NCBI RefSeq assembly: GCF_011382985.1
Contig: NZ_CP049933.1
Span: forward strand, 682,001-746,000
Direction of reading: 5' to 3'
DNA: 64,000 nucleotides
Source of the DNA: Leucobacter coleopterorum
GTDB lineage: Bacteria > Actinomycetota > Actinomycetes > Actinomycetales > Microbacteriaceae
In this document: positions 9,584 through 18,894 of the stretch, one piece after another
Layout: each line of letters begins with the position of its first letter
Position numbering within the stretch: the first letter of the stretch is position 1
Program-made: the position numbers and the translations under genes
The notes under the pieces: model-generated
The model's database searches: none
Seen by the model: only the letters and a program-made list of their open reading frames with translations
What the model was told of the DNA's origin: nothing

Positions 9584-10943
9584 CCGACGCCGGAGGTCGC
9601 CGTAACATTGTTGCCGACGCGCGAGAGTTGAATGTCGTCCCATAGCACGACCCCGGTTGTATCCACGATTCTGAATTCACTTGTGCCGCTGGGAAGGTGA
9701 TTCGTTGACGAAGGACTGCCCGCGGTGTAGGTGTACTGAATGTAGGTACTCGCCGCTGCGGCGGTCGTCACGTTGATCCACTCTGTCCCCCTCAAACGCT
9801 GGAGGGTGGCAGAGGCCGAAAGAGATGACCCCCAAACGTAAAACGGAGGGTGGAGCCTGACTGAGAATACGTAAGCGGTTCGCGCTCAAGAACAATTTGA
9901 GCGGTGGAATCTGTACAGGGTACGGTTGGCATACTCGCGGTATTTGAGGTGCTTCTGAGGCTCAGGCATCTTCCGTTTGCCACACTGACGAACTGGAACG
10001 TTAGGGGCGCGGTAGTAGTAATTTGCTGCACGTACCATTGTTGAGAGGCGCTGGAAGAAGCGTTTTGGATTAGTTCGCTGTTCGAAGCGTCGTAGGTGAG
10101 TCTCGTGCCCAAAGCGTGTCGAGGGCGAATGGTGACGAGAGACTGGTCTGATTCAGATACGGGAACAAACTCCCACCGTTGGTTCGAAGCAGCGTGGCAG
10201 CCGTATGAAATGGCGGAGGATCCAGCGCCGCCGCTCGCAGTCACATCCATGCAAATGCCATTGTTTGCTTTGCTGCGCATCGTAAACCAGTGTGAAAGTT
10301 CTGGGGTAAAGAAGCCTGGTGTAAGCGGAAACATTCCCTGTGTCCGCTGAGTGTTTGTCGCAGAAGTCGCCGACGCTATCCAGCCATCAGAGTTGAGTGT
10401 GACCCTTATTTGGGGCTGCGCCTGCTGTGTCCCTGACGTCGTTGCCAAAGCGGTCCAATCGGGGATGGTCGTGCGAACGCAGTATGTGATGCTCTGGCCC
10501 GCTGCAAGCGAAGGCGTGAGCGTCGGCGACGCACCCCAGGTGCCGCTTGCAGCACCGCCAGGAACGGTCGCACCAGAGACACATTCGGATGTGTTTGACA
10601 CGGCCCAGACCGAGATCGGTAGCTGTGCGCCGAGCGTCTCACCGGACGTCATCTGGACGTTCGCTACTCCCGCGATTTGACCCGTGTTGGTGACGGTGAA
10701 CGTGCCCGTGCTAGTCAACGAGTTCGGAAGGTAAGTCGCCGAAAGATTGGGAAAATTCGAGTGTGTGATACTGACGCTTTGTGTGCTGATCGTCCCAGTA
10801 GCTGACACTGTTGTGCTCCAGAATGCCCATGCTCCGCTGCCGCCAGCCGCGAGGAGAAAAGCAACGAGTCCAGCGACCAAGGGGATTCTTCTCCGGCGAA
10901 ACCAAGATTGGGTTTTCTGGAGAGTAGGGCTCTTATCCTGCAT
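9580..10943 (-). CDS. SipW-dependent exported protein with ricin B-type lectin domain, frameshifted
   Basis: The N-terminus is a long basic stretch followed by GLVAFLLAAGGSGAWAFWS, a SipW-type signal peptide. A beta-rich domain with a conserved-looking disulfide pair follows (about 35-190), then a ricin-type beta-trefoil (about 215-340) marked by GICMDV, NQRWEF, QQWYVQ and GRCLSL, the usual Q-x-W and C/L positions. A further beta-rich tail is reached only by restoring one base in the C run at 9829-9833; full length is then 454 aa. Ricin-type trefoils bind sugars, so it may attach the surface structure to polysaccharide. ATG 10943 overlaps the preceding gene by 11 bp. Confidence 0.82.
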
Positions 10944-11528
10944 TCTGCTCACCCGTAACATTCAGAGCGAAATTGAGTGATTGCCCACTCGCACTCACAG
11001 GGGTATTGGCCGCAAGACCAACTTCGAGGCACAGCCAGCGCGTTGTTCCCGCGGCGGCTGTACTGAAAGCACTCGGCGTAACGTATCCGTTGAGGGTCCC
11101 TGCGTGCCCGTGAGACCCGGTGCGCAACTCGCAGAGTTTTGAACAGGTGTAACCCGTGCGGTGGCGTAAGACATCAGGGACGGTGTTGTTGTTGCGGTTA
11201 TCTGCACAGTGAGAGAGCTGCTCGCGTCTCCAGTATTTTTCACGGCAAATGCCTTGGCGATTGGTTTTGCTGGTGCGACTGACCAGGTGCCAAGCGCTGC
11301 CGATGTCGAGTCGTTAATGAGAAGGGTGAGTGTTCCAGAGCTCACGGTAGCTCCCGGGGCCGAACCGCTTGCTGAAAGCCAAGCATAGGTTCCGCCTGCG
11401 CCACTCAGGCCAAGTATGACCGCAAGCCCTGTTGCAAAAGTGGAGGTGACCAGTGCGCGTCGCTTTGAACGCAGGGCAAGATCTCGACGTTGTCGACGTG
11501 TGCCATGCTGAGGTATTGTTCCCCGCAC
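10933..11528 (-). CDS. SipW-dependent-type signal peptide protein (second subunit), frameshifted
   Basis: A basic N-terminus leads into TGLAVILGLSGAGGTYAWLSASG, the alternate signal peptide recognised by SipW-type peptidases. The mature protein is small, Ser/Thr/Ala-rich and probably a beta-sandwich (VSSGTLTLLINDS, FAVKNTGDASSSLTVQI), similar in layout to TasA/CalY fibre proteins. One G is missing at the run at 11098-11100; restored length 198 aa. The GTG start at 11528 has an excellent AAAGGAGG. It is the second gene of the operon. The role as a fibre or coat subunit is inferred from the signal peptide and the neighbouring peptidase. Confidence 0.82.
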
Positions 11529-11574
11529 CGAGTCACCTCCTTTCTTTTGCGATTGTTACTTGTCAAGCTGACTG

Positions 11575-12171
11575 TTATAGGGAGGCGTCAACCTGAGTCA
11601 CAGTAAGCGTGAAGTTCGACAGGTTTACCTTGCCGCTCTTCGCGGGATTATCTTGTGCCGTGGTGCCAGTAAAGGGCCAGTCGATGGTTGCAGTAATGGT
11701 CGTCGTATAGCTCGCCGACGAGTTGCTCTTGTGGTCGAACGTGTCGGGTTGCGCCGCGACAGGGGTTGCTCCTGTGACGGCGTAACTGACGCTGTTTGTC
11801 AAGCGAGCCGCGAGTGCGGTGTCTGCGCTCGTTGGGCTGGCGGGCGCGGCAACCGAGCCCCCTGCCAGGCCGACTTTGAAGCGCAGGTCTTGGCCCTGAG
11901 TCGTAATCGATGCCGGGAAGGAATATGTGAGCTTGTCTCCGGGTACCATGCGCAGAGCGGAAATGTCAGCAACAGTTGTCTCCGCTCCCGTCGTGTGTTT
12001 GATCTTCCAGGTGGGTGTTCCTGTGGCTGTCAGGTGCAGATTGCCGGCCGTGATCGCGCTCTGGCCGCTAATGTTTGCGCTGTCGTTCCAGTAGGCGAGT
12101 GTTCCGCCTGAACCGATGAGCAGCAGCGCTGCTGCACCCGTTGCAATTGCGGCCTTTGCTATTTTCTTCAT
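11575..12171 (-). CDS. SipW-dependent-type signal peptide protein (TasA/CalY-like), first gene of the operon
   Basis: A 198-residue secreted protein. KKIAKAAIATGAAALLLIGSGGTLAYWND is a textbook alternate signal peptide ending in the YWN motif used by SipW substrates; the mature part is a beta-rich sandwich (SAITAGNLHLTATG, NLSNFTLTVTQVD). TasA family proteins with this layout form extracellular fibres in Bacillus. ATG 12171 has GAGAGGA upstream. The promoter-proximal position fits a major structural subunit. A palindrome at 12211-12225 lies just upstream. Assembly into fibres is inference. Confidence 0.85.
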   Translation of the reverse strand: MKKIAKAAIATGAAALLLIGSGGTLAYWNDSANISGQSAITAGNLHLTATGTPTWKIKHTTGAETTVADISALRMVPGDKLTYSFPASITTQGQDLRFKVGLAGGSVAAPASPTSADTALAARLTNSVSYAVTGATPVAAQPDTFDHKSNSSASYTTTITATIDWPFTGTTAQDNPAKSGKVNLSNFTLTVTQVDASL

Positions 12172-12467
12172 GTGTAAGGTGTCCTCTCGCGTTTTGGGGG
12201 TTGTCAATCGTCGCCAAATTGGCGATTGCTCAAGTCAGACGAAGTTCGCGCCCCAAAGTGCGGCAAAAACCTCGCGAAATATTTGAAGCTGTCTTCCACG
12301 TGCGATCATAGTCATGAATCTAAGAGCGTCACCGTAAAATATATGAATCTTGCCTAAGTCATATTTTCGCGGCCTGATTGCGTTGATTTTCTGTTACTAG
12401 TCCACAATTGTTCTTTAAGTCGTGACAGTGGATCTGGTGTGTTAGGGCGTTCAACGCTCACTTTTGC
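12172..12467. other. Divergent intergenic region between the SipW operon and glyA
   Basis: About 300 bp without a gene. It is more AT-rich than its surroundings between 12270 and 12420. Apart from the palindrome at 12205-12228 I see no repeat and no convincing -35/-10 pair for the leftward operon. Confidence 0.6.
12205..12228. promoter_or_regulatory. Palindromic operator candidate upstream of the SipW operon
   Basis: TCGCCAAATTGGCGA (12211-12225) has 7-bp arms around one base. Wider, CAATCG (12205-12210) is matched by CGATTG (12223-12228). It lies 40 bp upstream of the first start codon of the surface operon and is a good candidate for a dimeric regulator site; no regulator gene is adjacent. 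Confidence 0.5.
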
Positions 12468-12473
12468 TACACT
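12465..12473 (+). promoter_or_regulatory. Extended -10 promoter element for glyA
   Basis: TGCTACACT is an extended -10 box (TGnTACACT). It would start transcription near 12480, at the 5' edge of the riboswitch. No good -35 is visible, as is common for extended -10 promoters. Confidence 0.5.
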
Positions 12474-12556
12474 CCTGTCTAGTCGTAACTGGCGTGCAGA
12501 TGGGACACCATCGGGGAACGACACACGAGTTTTAGGCCGCTCGCCTGGGTCGCTAA
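12474..12556 (+). promoter_or_regulatory. ZTP (pfl motif) riboswitch upstream of glyA
   Basis: The leader contains the conserved blocks of the pfl/ZTP RNA in the right order: AGTCGTAACTGGCG, ATGGGACACCA, GGGGAACGA, then after a variable stretch GCTCGCCTGGGT. ZTP/ZMP builds up when 10-formyl-THF is scarce and turns on one-carbon genes; glyA and folD, the two genes that follow, are classic members of that regulon. The motif ends 17 bp before the glyA start, which favours control of ribosome access, though no structure was computed. Confidence 0.85.
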
Positions 12557-12573
12557 GTTCATGGAGGATTTCT

Positions 12574-13857
12574 ATGTCAACCCAGTCCGCTTTTTTCAAC
12601 GAGCCGCTTGAGGTCGTCGATCCCGAGATCGCAGAAGTTCTGAAGAACGAGCTCAACCGCCAGCGTTCCACGCTTGAAATGATCGCGAGTGAAAATTTCG
12701 TGCCTCGCGCGGTACTTGAGTCGCAGGGCTCCGTGCTCACGAATAAGTATGCCGAAGGTTACCCTGGGCGTCGTTACTACGGCGGCTGCGAGTTTGTTGA
12801 CGTTGCAGAAGACCTCGCTCGGGATCGGGCAAAGAGCCTCTTCGGGGCAAAGTATGCCAACGTGCAGCCCCACTCGGGTGCCTCGGCTAACGCCGCGGTG
12901 CTGAGCGCGATTGCTGAGCCCGGCGACACGATCCTTGGCCTTGAACTCTCGCACGGTGGACACCTGACCCATGGCATGAAGCTGAACTTCTCGGGCAAAC
13001 TCTACAACGTTGTCTCATATGGCGTTGACCCCGAGACCTTCCTCGTTGACATGGATGTGGTGCGCCAGAAAGCGCTTGAGACGAAGCCCAAGGTCATCAT
13101 CGCGGGCTGGTCGGCATACCCCCGCACGCTCGATTTTGCTGCGTTTCGTGCGATCGCCGATGAGGTTGGTGCAACCCTCTGGGTCGACATGGCCCACTTT
13201 GCAGGCCTCGTCGCAGCGGGCATTCACCCGAGCCCCGTGCCGCACGCGCACGTCACCTCGTCCACCGTGCACAAAACCATTGGTGGCCCGCGCTCTGGCT
13301 TCATCCTCACGAACGATCTTGAGATTTACAAGAAGCTCAACTCGAACGTATTCCCCGGCCAGCAGGGTGGCCCGCTGATGCACGTGATCGCTGCCAAGGC
13401 GACTGCGTTCAAGCTTGCGGCGACCGACGAGTTCAAGGAGCGCCAGCTGCGCACGGTGTCGGGAGCCAAGTTGCTCGCTGACGCACTGACCACCGATGCT
13501 TCCCGCGCAGCGGGTGTTGACGTGCTCACCGGTGGCACCGACGTGCATCTTGTGCTCGCCGATCTGCGTAACTCGCCGCTTGACGGTCAGCAGGCGGAGG
13601 ATGCGCTGCACGCCGTTGGCATCACTGTCAACCGCAACGCAGTTCCGTTCGACCCCCGCCCTCCGATGGTCACCAGCGGCCTGAGGATCGGCACCCCCGC
13701 TCTAGCAACCCGTGGCTTTGGCGACGCAGAGTTCACCGAGGTTGCCGACATTGTGGCCCAGACGCTGCAACAGTCGGGCGATGTTGCGGCGCTGTCGGCA
13801 CGCGTGAAGGCGCTCGCCGACGCGTTCCCGCTGTACCCCGGCCTCGAGGAGTGGTAA
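12574..13857 (+). CDS. glyA: Serine hydroxymethyltransferase
   Basis: Converts serine and THF to glycine and 5,10-methylene-THF with pyridoxal phosphate. The 427-residue protein is collinear with the family: [49 protein letters not shown] and [13 protein letters not shown], where Lys234 forms the PLP Schiff base. The ATG at 12574 follows GGAGG by 7 nt; the frame is open further upstream but that DNA is the riboswitch. It is followed at once by folD. Confidence 0.97.
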   Translation: MSTQSAFFNEPLEVVDPEIAEVLKNELNRQRSTLEMIASENFVPRAVLESQGSVLTNKYAEGYPGRRYYGGCEFVDVAEDLARDRAKSLFGAKYANVQPHSGASANAAVLSAIAEPGDTILGLELSHGGHLTHGMKLNFSGKLYNVVSYGVDPETFLVDMDVVRQKALETKPKVIIAGWSAYPRTLDFAAFRAIADEVGATLWVDMAHFAGLVAAGIHPSPVPHAHVTSSTVHKTIGGPRSGFILTNDLEIYKKLNSNVFPGQQGGPLMHVIAAKATAFKLAATDEFKERQLRTVSGAKLLADALTTDASRAAGVDVLTGGTDVHLVLADLRNSPLDGQQAEDALHAVGITVNRNAVPFDPRPPMVTSGLRIGTPALATRGFGDAEFTEVADIVAQTLQQSGDVAALSARVKALADAFPLYPGLEEW

Positions 13858-13862
13858 GCCGC

Positions 13863-14762
13863 GTGACAAGCGAAACTGCTAGTCAGTCAGCGCAGATCCT
13901 CAACGGCACGGCTGCGGCAGCCGCGATCAAGCAGGAACTCACCGAACGAGTTGCCGTTCTTAAGTCCCGCGGGGTCACCCCGGGGCTTGCGACGGTGCTC
14001 GTCGGTGAGGATCCGGGATCGCAGTGGTATGTCGCGGGCAAGCACCGCGACTGCGCTGAAGTTGGCATGAAATCGATCAAGCGTGAGCTTCCTGACACCG
14101 TGTCCCAGGAAGAGCTTGAGGCGGTCCTTGCGGAGCTGAACGCCGACGAAAGTTGCACCGGCTACATTGTGCAGTTGCCGCTGCCGAAGCACATTGACAC
14201 CGACCGCATCCTTGAATGCATAGACCCCGCGAAGGATGCCGACGGCCTGCACCCGACCAATCTTGGTCGTCTCGTACTGAACGCCAACACCAAAATCAAT
14301 TCACCCCTGCCGTGCACGCCGCGCGGTGTGATCGAGCTGGTGGAGCGCAACGGTCTCTCGTGGGCCGGCAAGCACGTTGTGGTTGTCGGCCGTGGTGTGA
14401 CGGTTGGGCGACCCATCGGCCCGTTGCTTACCCGCCGCGAGTTTAATGCGACGGTGACGCTGACCCACACTGGTACACAAGATCTGGGTGCCGAGCTGCG
14501 ACGGGCCGACGTTATCGTGGCCGCGGCGGGCGCTGAAGGTATTGTGCGTGCTGAAGACGTGAAACCCGGTGCGATCGTGCTTGATGTGGGTGTATCTCGC
14601 AAGGTTGACCCCGAGACTGGCAAGAGTAAGGTCGTGGGCGACGTCTCACCAGAAGTCGCACAGGTCGCGGGCTGGATCTCGCCCAACCCGGTGGGTAGGC
14701 CCATGACCCGGGCCCTGCTCTTAAAAAACGTGGTGGAGATGGCTGAGCGCGCTTCGGCGTAG
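13863..14762 (+). CDS. folD: Bifunctional methylene-THF dehydrogenase / methenyl-THF cyclohydrolase FolD
   Basis: Oxidises 5,10-methylene-THF to methenyl-THF and hydrolyses that to 10-formyl-THF. Visible: [20 protein letters not shown] with the catalytic Lys60, [26 protein letters not shown], the Rossmann loop [16 protein letters not shown], and the C-terminal [18 protein letters not shown] (the usual PGGVGP is PNPVGR here). Length 299 aa is normal. GTG 13863 is 5 bp after glyA; GTG 13851 overlapping glyA is an alternative. It shares the glyA riboswitch leader. Confidence 0.95.
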   Translation: MTSETASQSAQILNGTAAAAAIKQELTERVAVLKSRGVTPGLATVLVGEDPGSQWYVAGKHRDCAEVGMKSIKRELPDTVSQEELEAVLAELNADESCTGYIVQLPLPKHIDTDRILECIDPAKDADGLHPTNLGRLVLNANTKINSPLPCTPRGVIELVERNGLSWAGKHVVVVGRGVTVGRPIGPLLTRREFNATVTLTHTGTQDLGAELRRADVIVAAAGAEGIVRAEDVKPGAIVLDVGVSRKVDPETGKSKVVGDVSPEVAQVAGWISPNPVGRPMTRALLLKNVVEMAERASA

Positions 14763-14854
14763 TCGCTCAGGGTTCGTCCCAGCGGAGAGGTGCATAATGA
14801 GTCGGGGCCATTGCTTCGCGCTCAAAATCAACGACACGAAAGTCGAGCCTTTCT

Positions 14855-15556
14855 GTGACACTGCCGATTTCCGCCGCGAGCGCGCTCGCGACCGTTCCAG
14901 CACTTCTCGGGATTGACTGGCTTGACCCTGAAACGCTTCTCAAGACCGGTGGTTGGATCGCCCTGATCCTCGCGTGCGCCTTTGTGTTCTTGGAAACCGG
15001 CGTGCTGGTGCTCGCGTTTTTGCCGGGTGACTCACTGCTATTTACCGTCGGGCTGTTTACCGCCACCGGTGTGATCGATGTGCCGATCTGGATCACCTGC
15101 ATCTTGCTGTTTATCTTCGCGTTTGCTGGTGACCAGATGGGCTTTATGATCGGTCGAAAACTTGGGCCTGCGATTTTCAAGAAAGAGAAGAGCCGCCTCT
15201 TCAATCCCGAAAACGTTGCGCGTACGCACGCCTTCTTCGAAAAGCACGGACCGAAGGCGATCATTATTGCCCGCTTTCTGCCTGTGTTCCGCGCCTTTGT
15301 GCCAGCCGCCGCCGGCGTCGGCCAGATGCGGTACCGCCACTTTGTCACCTACAACGCAATTGGTGCGCTGCTCTGGGGCGTTGGTGTGACGCTGCTCGGG
15401 TTCTTCCTTGGCCAGATCCCCTTTGTGCGCGAGTACAGCGAGATCTTCATTATCGTGCTTGTTCTGATTCCGGGCATCCCGATTTTGATCGAGGCGATTC
15501 GCGCATTTATGTCGTGGCGTGCGAATCGTCGGAGTGTCCCAGAAGAGCAGGCTTAG
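14855..15556 (+). CDS. DedA family membrane protein
   Basis: A 233-residue membrane protein of the DedA/SNARE-associated family. Diagnostic stretches: FLPGDSLLFTVG, AGDQMGFMIGRKLG, the ARFLPVFRAFVPAAAG motif with its arginines and proline, and YNAIGALLWGVGVTLLGFFLGQ. Several DedA proteins act as undecaprenyl-phosphate or phospholipid flippases; others affect membrane potential homeostasis. The GTG start at 14855 has no Shine-Dalgarno sequence. It sits 92 bp after folD and may have its own promoter. Confidence 0.9.
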   Translation: MTLPISAASALATVPALLGIDWLDPETLLKTGGWIALILACAFVFLETGVLVLAFLPGDSLLFTVGLFTATGVIDVPIWITCILLFIFAFAGDQMGFMIGRKLGPAIFKKEKSRLFNPENVARTHAFFEKHGPKAIIIARFLPVFRAFVPAAAGVGQMRYRHFVTYNAIGALLWGVGVTLLGFFLGQIPFVREYSEIFIIVLVLIPGIPILIEAIRAFMSWRANRRSVPEEQA

Positions 15557-15629
15557 CCTCTGCTCAGACGCAACTAATGCGAGCCTAACCTTGCTTGCGG
15601 GGGTACGACCCAGCGAGGATGATGAAGAC

Positions 15630-16369
15630 ATGACTAGCAAACCCAGTGACATTGAGGCCGCGATTCATCACCTGCACGAGGCCCACACCGATGAAAAGGT
15701 TGGGCAGCGCCTGAACTGGCTTCGAGCCGGTGTGCTCGGTGCAAACGATGGCATCGTGTCGGTAGCGGGAGTCGTTGTTGGTGTGGCCGCGGCGACACCG
15801 GGTAATGTCGTCGCGATCCTGACGGCGGGTGTTGCTGCCCTGGTCGCCGGAGCCTTCTCGATGGCCGGTGGTGAGTACGTGTCGGTGAGCACGCAACGCG
15901 ATACCGAAAAGGCCCTCATCGCGAAGGAAATTCAGGAGCTCAACGAGCAGCCCGCTGCTGAACTGGCTGAACTGACTGGCTTGTATCGCAAGCGGGGGCT
16001 CTCCGCGAAGCTCGCGCGTCAGGTCGCGGAAGAACTCACCGCGCACGATGCGCTCGCAGCTCACGCCGAGGTTGAACTTGGCATAGATCCCGAAGAACTG
16101 ACGAGTCCGTGGGTTGCGGCGCTCTCCTCTTTTGTCGCTTTCACCGTTGGTGCGCTGATCCCGCTTATCTTGGCGGTCGTCTCGGGTGATCATACGATTC
16201 TAGTGACGGCTGGAGCGGTGGTTATCGGTTTGTTCTTGACGGGTGGATCAGTGCTCGGCTCGGCAAGGCACCGCTGCTTCCAGCGATCCTGCGCAATGTG
16301 CTGATGGGGTCCGCGACAATGGTGGCGACCTATGCGATAGGTCTGCTGTTTGGTGTCGCGATTGGTTAA
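15630..16369 (+). CDS. VIT1/CCC1 family iron/manganese transporter, frameshifted
   Basis: A membrane transporter of the vacuolar iron transporter family. LRAGVLGANDGIVSVAGVVVGVA and GAFSMAGGEYVSVSTQRDTEKA are family hallmarks; a helical cytosolic metal-binding segment with many Glu residues (KEIQELNEQPAAELAEL) follows, then SSFVAFTVGALIPLI. The last membrane segments (KAPLLPAILRNVLMG to GLLFGVAIG) are in another frame, restored by adding one base near 16257-16259; length is then 246 aa. It would export Fe(II)/Mn(II) from the cytoplasm. Direction is inferred from family members. Confidence 0.88.
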
Positions 16370-16436
16370 GTAATTCCAACGGGCGTGGAATAAGATCTGT
16401 GCCCATCGAGCGATTTCTGATTCAAAGGATGTAAGG

Positions 16437-17357
16437 TTGAGCTTTGTGCTGACTGAGCTGGAACAATACTCCACGATTCTTCTGTATTCGGCGATGGTTG
16501 TGTACGCGATTGCCTTTGTGTTCTACGCGGTGGATCTCGCAAACCGAAGCGGTGACGTTGATGTTGTGCAGACGGCAACGCCGGCAAAACCTTCGCGATC
16601 CCGCAGCCTGCGGATTGGCTTCTCGCTCACCGTGCTCGGCTTCATTCTGCAACTGGGTGCGACGATTTTGCGCGGGATCGGTGCCGAGCGAGTGCCGTGG
16701 GCCAACATGTACGAGTTTGCGCTTACCGCCACCTGCGCCATCGTCTTTATCTTCTTGCTGGTGCAGTTCTTCGTTGATCTGCGCTTTCTCGGTGCGCTTG
16801 TGACCGGCATGACCGTGCTGTTCCTCGGAGTGAGTAAGGTCAACTTCTACGTTGAAATTGTGCCGCTGCCACCGGCCCTTGACTCTTATTGGCTGGTCAT
16901 CCACATACTTGTGGCAGTGCTGGCAGTTGGATTCTTAACGCTCTCGTTTGGTCTCTCGGTGCTTCAGCTCTTGCAGTCCCGCCGCGAGGCTCAACTTGCC
17001 GCCAAGGAGCCTGTCAAGGGTCTACGCTTCCTGACGAGCCTGCCCACAGCCGTGCGTCTTGAAGACTTGTCCTACCGCATGGCCATCATCGGCTTTGTGT
17101 TTTGGACCTTCACGCTGATCGCTGGGTCCATCTGGGCAGAGGCCGCGTGGAGCCGCTACTGGGGATGGGACACAAAGGAAGTCTGGACCTTTGTCATCTG
17201 GGTGCTCTACGCCGGGTTTATTCACGCCCGGGCGACGCGCGGCTGGCGCGGCACGCGCTCAGCGTGGCTGTCTATTATCGCCTACACGGCGGTCATCTTT
17301 AACTTCACTATCGTGAACGTCTTCTTCAAAGGCCTGCACGCGTACTCGGGGCTGTAG
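16437..17357 (+). CDS. ccsB: Cytochrome c biogenesis protein CcsB (CcsA/ResC type haem handling protein)
   Basis: System II cytochrome c maturation component that presents haem to apocytochrome c outside the membrane. The 306-residue protein has about eight membrane segments, the tryptophan-rich WGWDTKEVWTFVIW (WWD-type) motif, and conserved histidines at VIHILVAV, FIHARAT and KGLHAYSGL. TTG at 16437 follows AAAGGA by 8 nt. Its partner ResB/Ccs1 is usually adjacent but is not seen here; the upstream neighbours are VIT and DedA genes. Confidence 0.9.
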   Translation: MSFVLTELEQYSTILLYSAMVVYAIAFVFYAVDLANRSGDVDVVQTATPAKPSRSRSLRIGFSLTVLGFILQLGATILRGIGAERVPWANMYEFALTATCAIVFIFLLVQFFVDLRFLGALVTGMTVLFLGVSKVNFYVEIVPLPPALDSYWLVIHILVAVLAVGFLTLSFGLSVLQLLQSRREAQLAAKEPVKGLRFLTSLPTAVRLEDLSYRMAIIGFVFWTFTLIAGSIWAEAAWSRYWGWDTKEVWTFVIWVLYAGFIHARATRGWRGTRSAWLSIIAYTAVIFNFTIVNVFFKGLHAYSGL

Positions 17358-17385
17358 CTCGGACACGCGGTTCGTCCAGCACACG

Positions 17386-17444
17386 ACGAGAGCCCGGTTT
17401 TACATGACTTTCCCGAGGTGAAAGATGTAAAACTGGGCTCTCGT
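17386..17444. terminator. Long stem-loop between convergent ccsB and ppk2
   Basis: Arms at 17386-17405 and 17425-17444 pair over 20 bp with one mismatch, with a further CTTTC/GAAAG pairing inside the loop. It contains TTTTAC/GTAAAA stretches so a T-rich segment follows the inner stem in both directions. The location between two converging genes fits a bidirectional terminator. Confidence 0.75.
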
Positions 17445-17461
17445 GCAGCTGGCCGAAAAGA

Positions 17462-18420
17462 CTAGCCTCCGTTGACGACCGGGAAGGTGCCCGTCGGGGT
17501 TTCACCGTCGTCGTAAACCTCAGAAGGCGGCCCGATCAGCTTCGGGTCGGGAGTACCAACAACCGCGTGATCCTTGTCCGGGTAATCGAACCGTGAGAGC
17601 ACCCATCGCATCGCCTCAAGGCGTGCGCGCTTTTTGTCGTTTGACTTCACCACTGTCCACGGTGCGTGCGGCGTATCAGTGTAGAAGAACATCGCCTCTT
17701 TTGCGGCCGTGTAATCGTCCCACATATTGACGCTCGCGAGGTCAGTCGGCGAGAGCTTCCACTGCTTCACGCGATCCTGTGAGCGCGAAACGAAGCGCTC
17801 GTGCTGCTCCGCTTTGCCAACGGAGAACCAGAACTTCATGAGGTGGATACCGGAGTTGGTGAGCATACGCTCGAACTCAGGAGCCGACCGTGTGAACTCG
17901 AGGTACTGCTGTGGGGTGCAGTAACCCATGACACGCTCAACGCCGGCACGGTTGTACCAGGAGCGATCAAACAAGACGATCTCGCCCGCAGCTGGAAGGT
18001 GCTGCGTGTAACGCTGGAAGAACCACTGGGTCTGCTCACGCTCGGTCGGAATCTCAAGGGCGACAACGCGTGCGCCACGAGGATTCATGTGTTCAGTGAA
18101 GCGTTTGATCGCACCGCCCTTGCCCGCGGCATCGCGGCCTTCAAACAGAATGACGATACGCTCGCCCGACTCCTTGACCCAGGCCTGCAGCTTTAGTAAC
18201 TCGATCTGCAGCTTGCGCTTTTGCTTCTCGTACTCCTTGCGCGAAATCTTTGTGTCGTAGGGATACCCCTGTCGCCACGGCGCGTCCTTGCTGTTGTCTT
18301 CTTTGGTGTCTTCGCCGAGCAACTCACTGATTTCGTCGATTTCGGGAGTGACGTCGACCTGTCCGGGGGCGCCATGTCGAAGTTGTCAGGCTTCTGAGCA
18401 GTAGTTAGTTCGTGTTCCAT
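17462..18420 (-). CDS. ppk2: Polyphosphate kinase 2, frameshifted
   Basis: PPK2 uses polyphosphate to phosphorylate nucleotides (or the reverse). Visible: the Walker A loop FEGRDAAGKGGAIKRF, the WFFQRYTQHLPAAGEIVLFDRSWYNRAGVE region with the Walker B aspartate, and the lid RVMGYCTPQQYLEF. One base is missing in the G run at 18365-18369, separating the first 19 residues from the rest; restored length 319 aa, normal for a one-domain PPK2. ATG 18420 follows GAAGGAA. Nucleotide preference cannot be told by eye. Confidence 0.93.
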
Positions 18421-18540
18421 GGGTGTTCCTTCGCTGTGAGGACCGGCGCGATCACGCACACGCCACCTCTCAGTCTAAAGAATGCAGCGCGTTCTCACAG
18501 AATCGTCTGGCAAAATGCTCCAATTCGCTGCGCAATCTGA

Positions 18541-18849
18541 CTAGCGCACGAGTCGTGCGATGGCCGCCGAGACCTCTTCGAGTTTCTCCGCGGCAACCTG
18601 TCCTCCTTCGGCGGCTGCCGCGGTGACGCAGTGGCTCAGGTGATCGTCGAGCAAGGCAAGAGCAACCTGTTCCAGTGCTTTCGTTGCCGCTGAAACCTGG
18701 GTAAGAATATCGATGCAGTACTTGTCTTCTTCGACCATGCGCTGCACCCCACGAACTTGACCCTCGGCACGCCGCAATCGCTTGAGTACCTGGTCTTTGT
18801 TCTCAATGTAGCCGTGCCCGGTGGGTTCGTTGTTGATGGTGTCTGCCAT
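18541..18849 (-). CDS. csoR: Metal-sensitive transcriptional repressor, CsoR family
   Basis: A 102-residue all-helical repressor. Cys45 (DKYCIDIL), His70 and Cys74 (DDHLSHCV) reproduce the C-H-C Cu(I) site of CsoR; the basic RRAEGQVRGVQRM helix is the DNA-binding face. Copper binding releases the protein from operator DNA. No copper ATPase or chaperone gene lies within the window, so its targets are elsewhere. The ATG is 7 nt after TAGTGT, so the message is probably leaderless. Confidence 0.9.
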   Translation of the reverse strand: MADTINNEPTGHGYIENKDQVLKRLRRAEGQVRGVQRMVEEDKYCIDILTQVSAATKALEQVALALLDDHLSHCVTAAAAEGGQVAAEKLEEVSAAIARLVR

Positions 18850-18856
18850 GCCCAGA

Positions 18857-18862
18857 ACACTA
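18857..18862 (-). promoter_or_regulatory. -10 box of a leaderless promoter for csoR
   Basis: TAGTGT on the minus strand, 7 nt before the ATG at 18849. Confidence 0.5.
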
Positions 18863-18894
18863 CACGCGGTGGCGGTGAAACACGTAGTTGCGTG

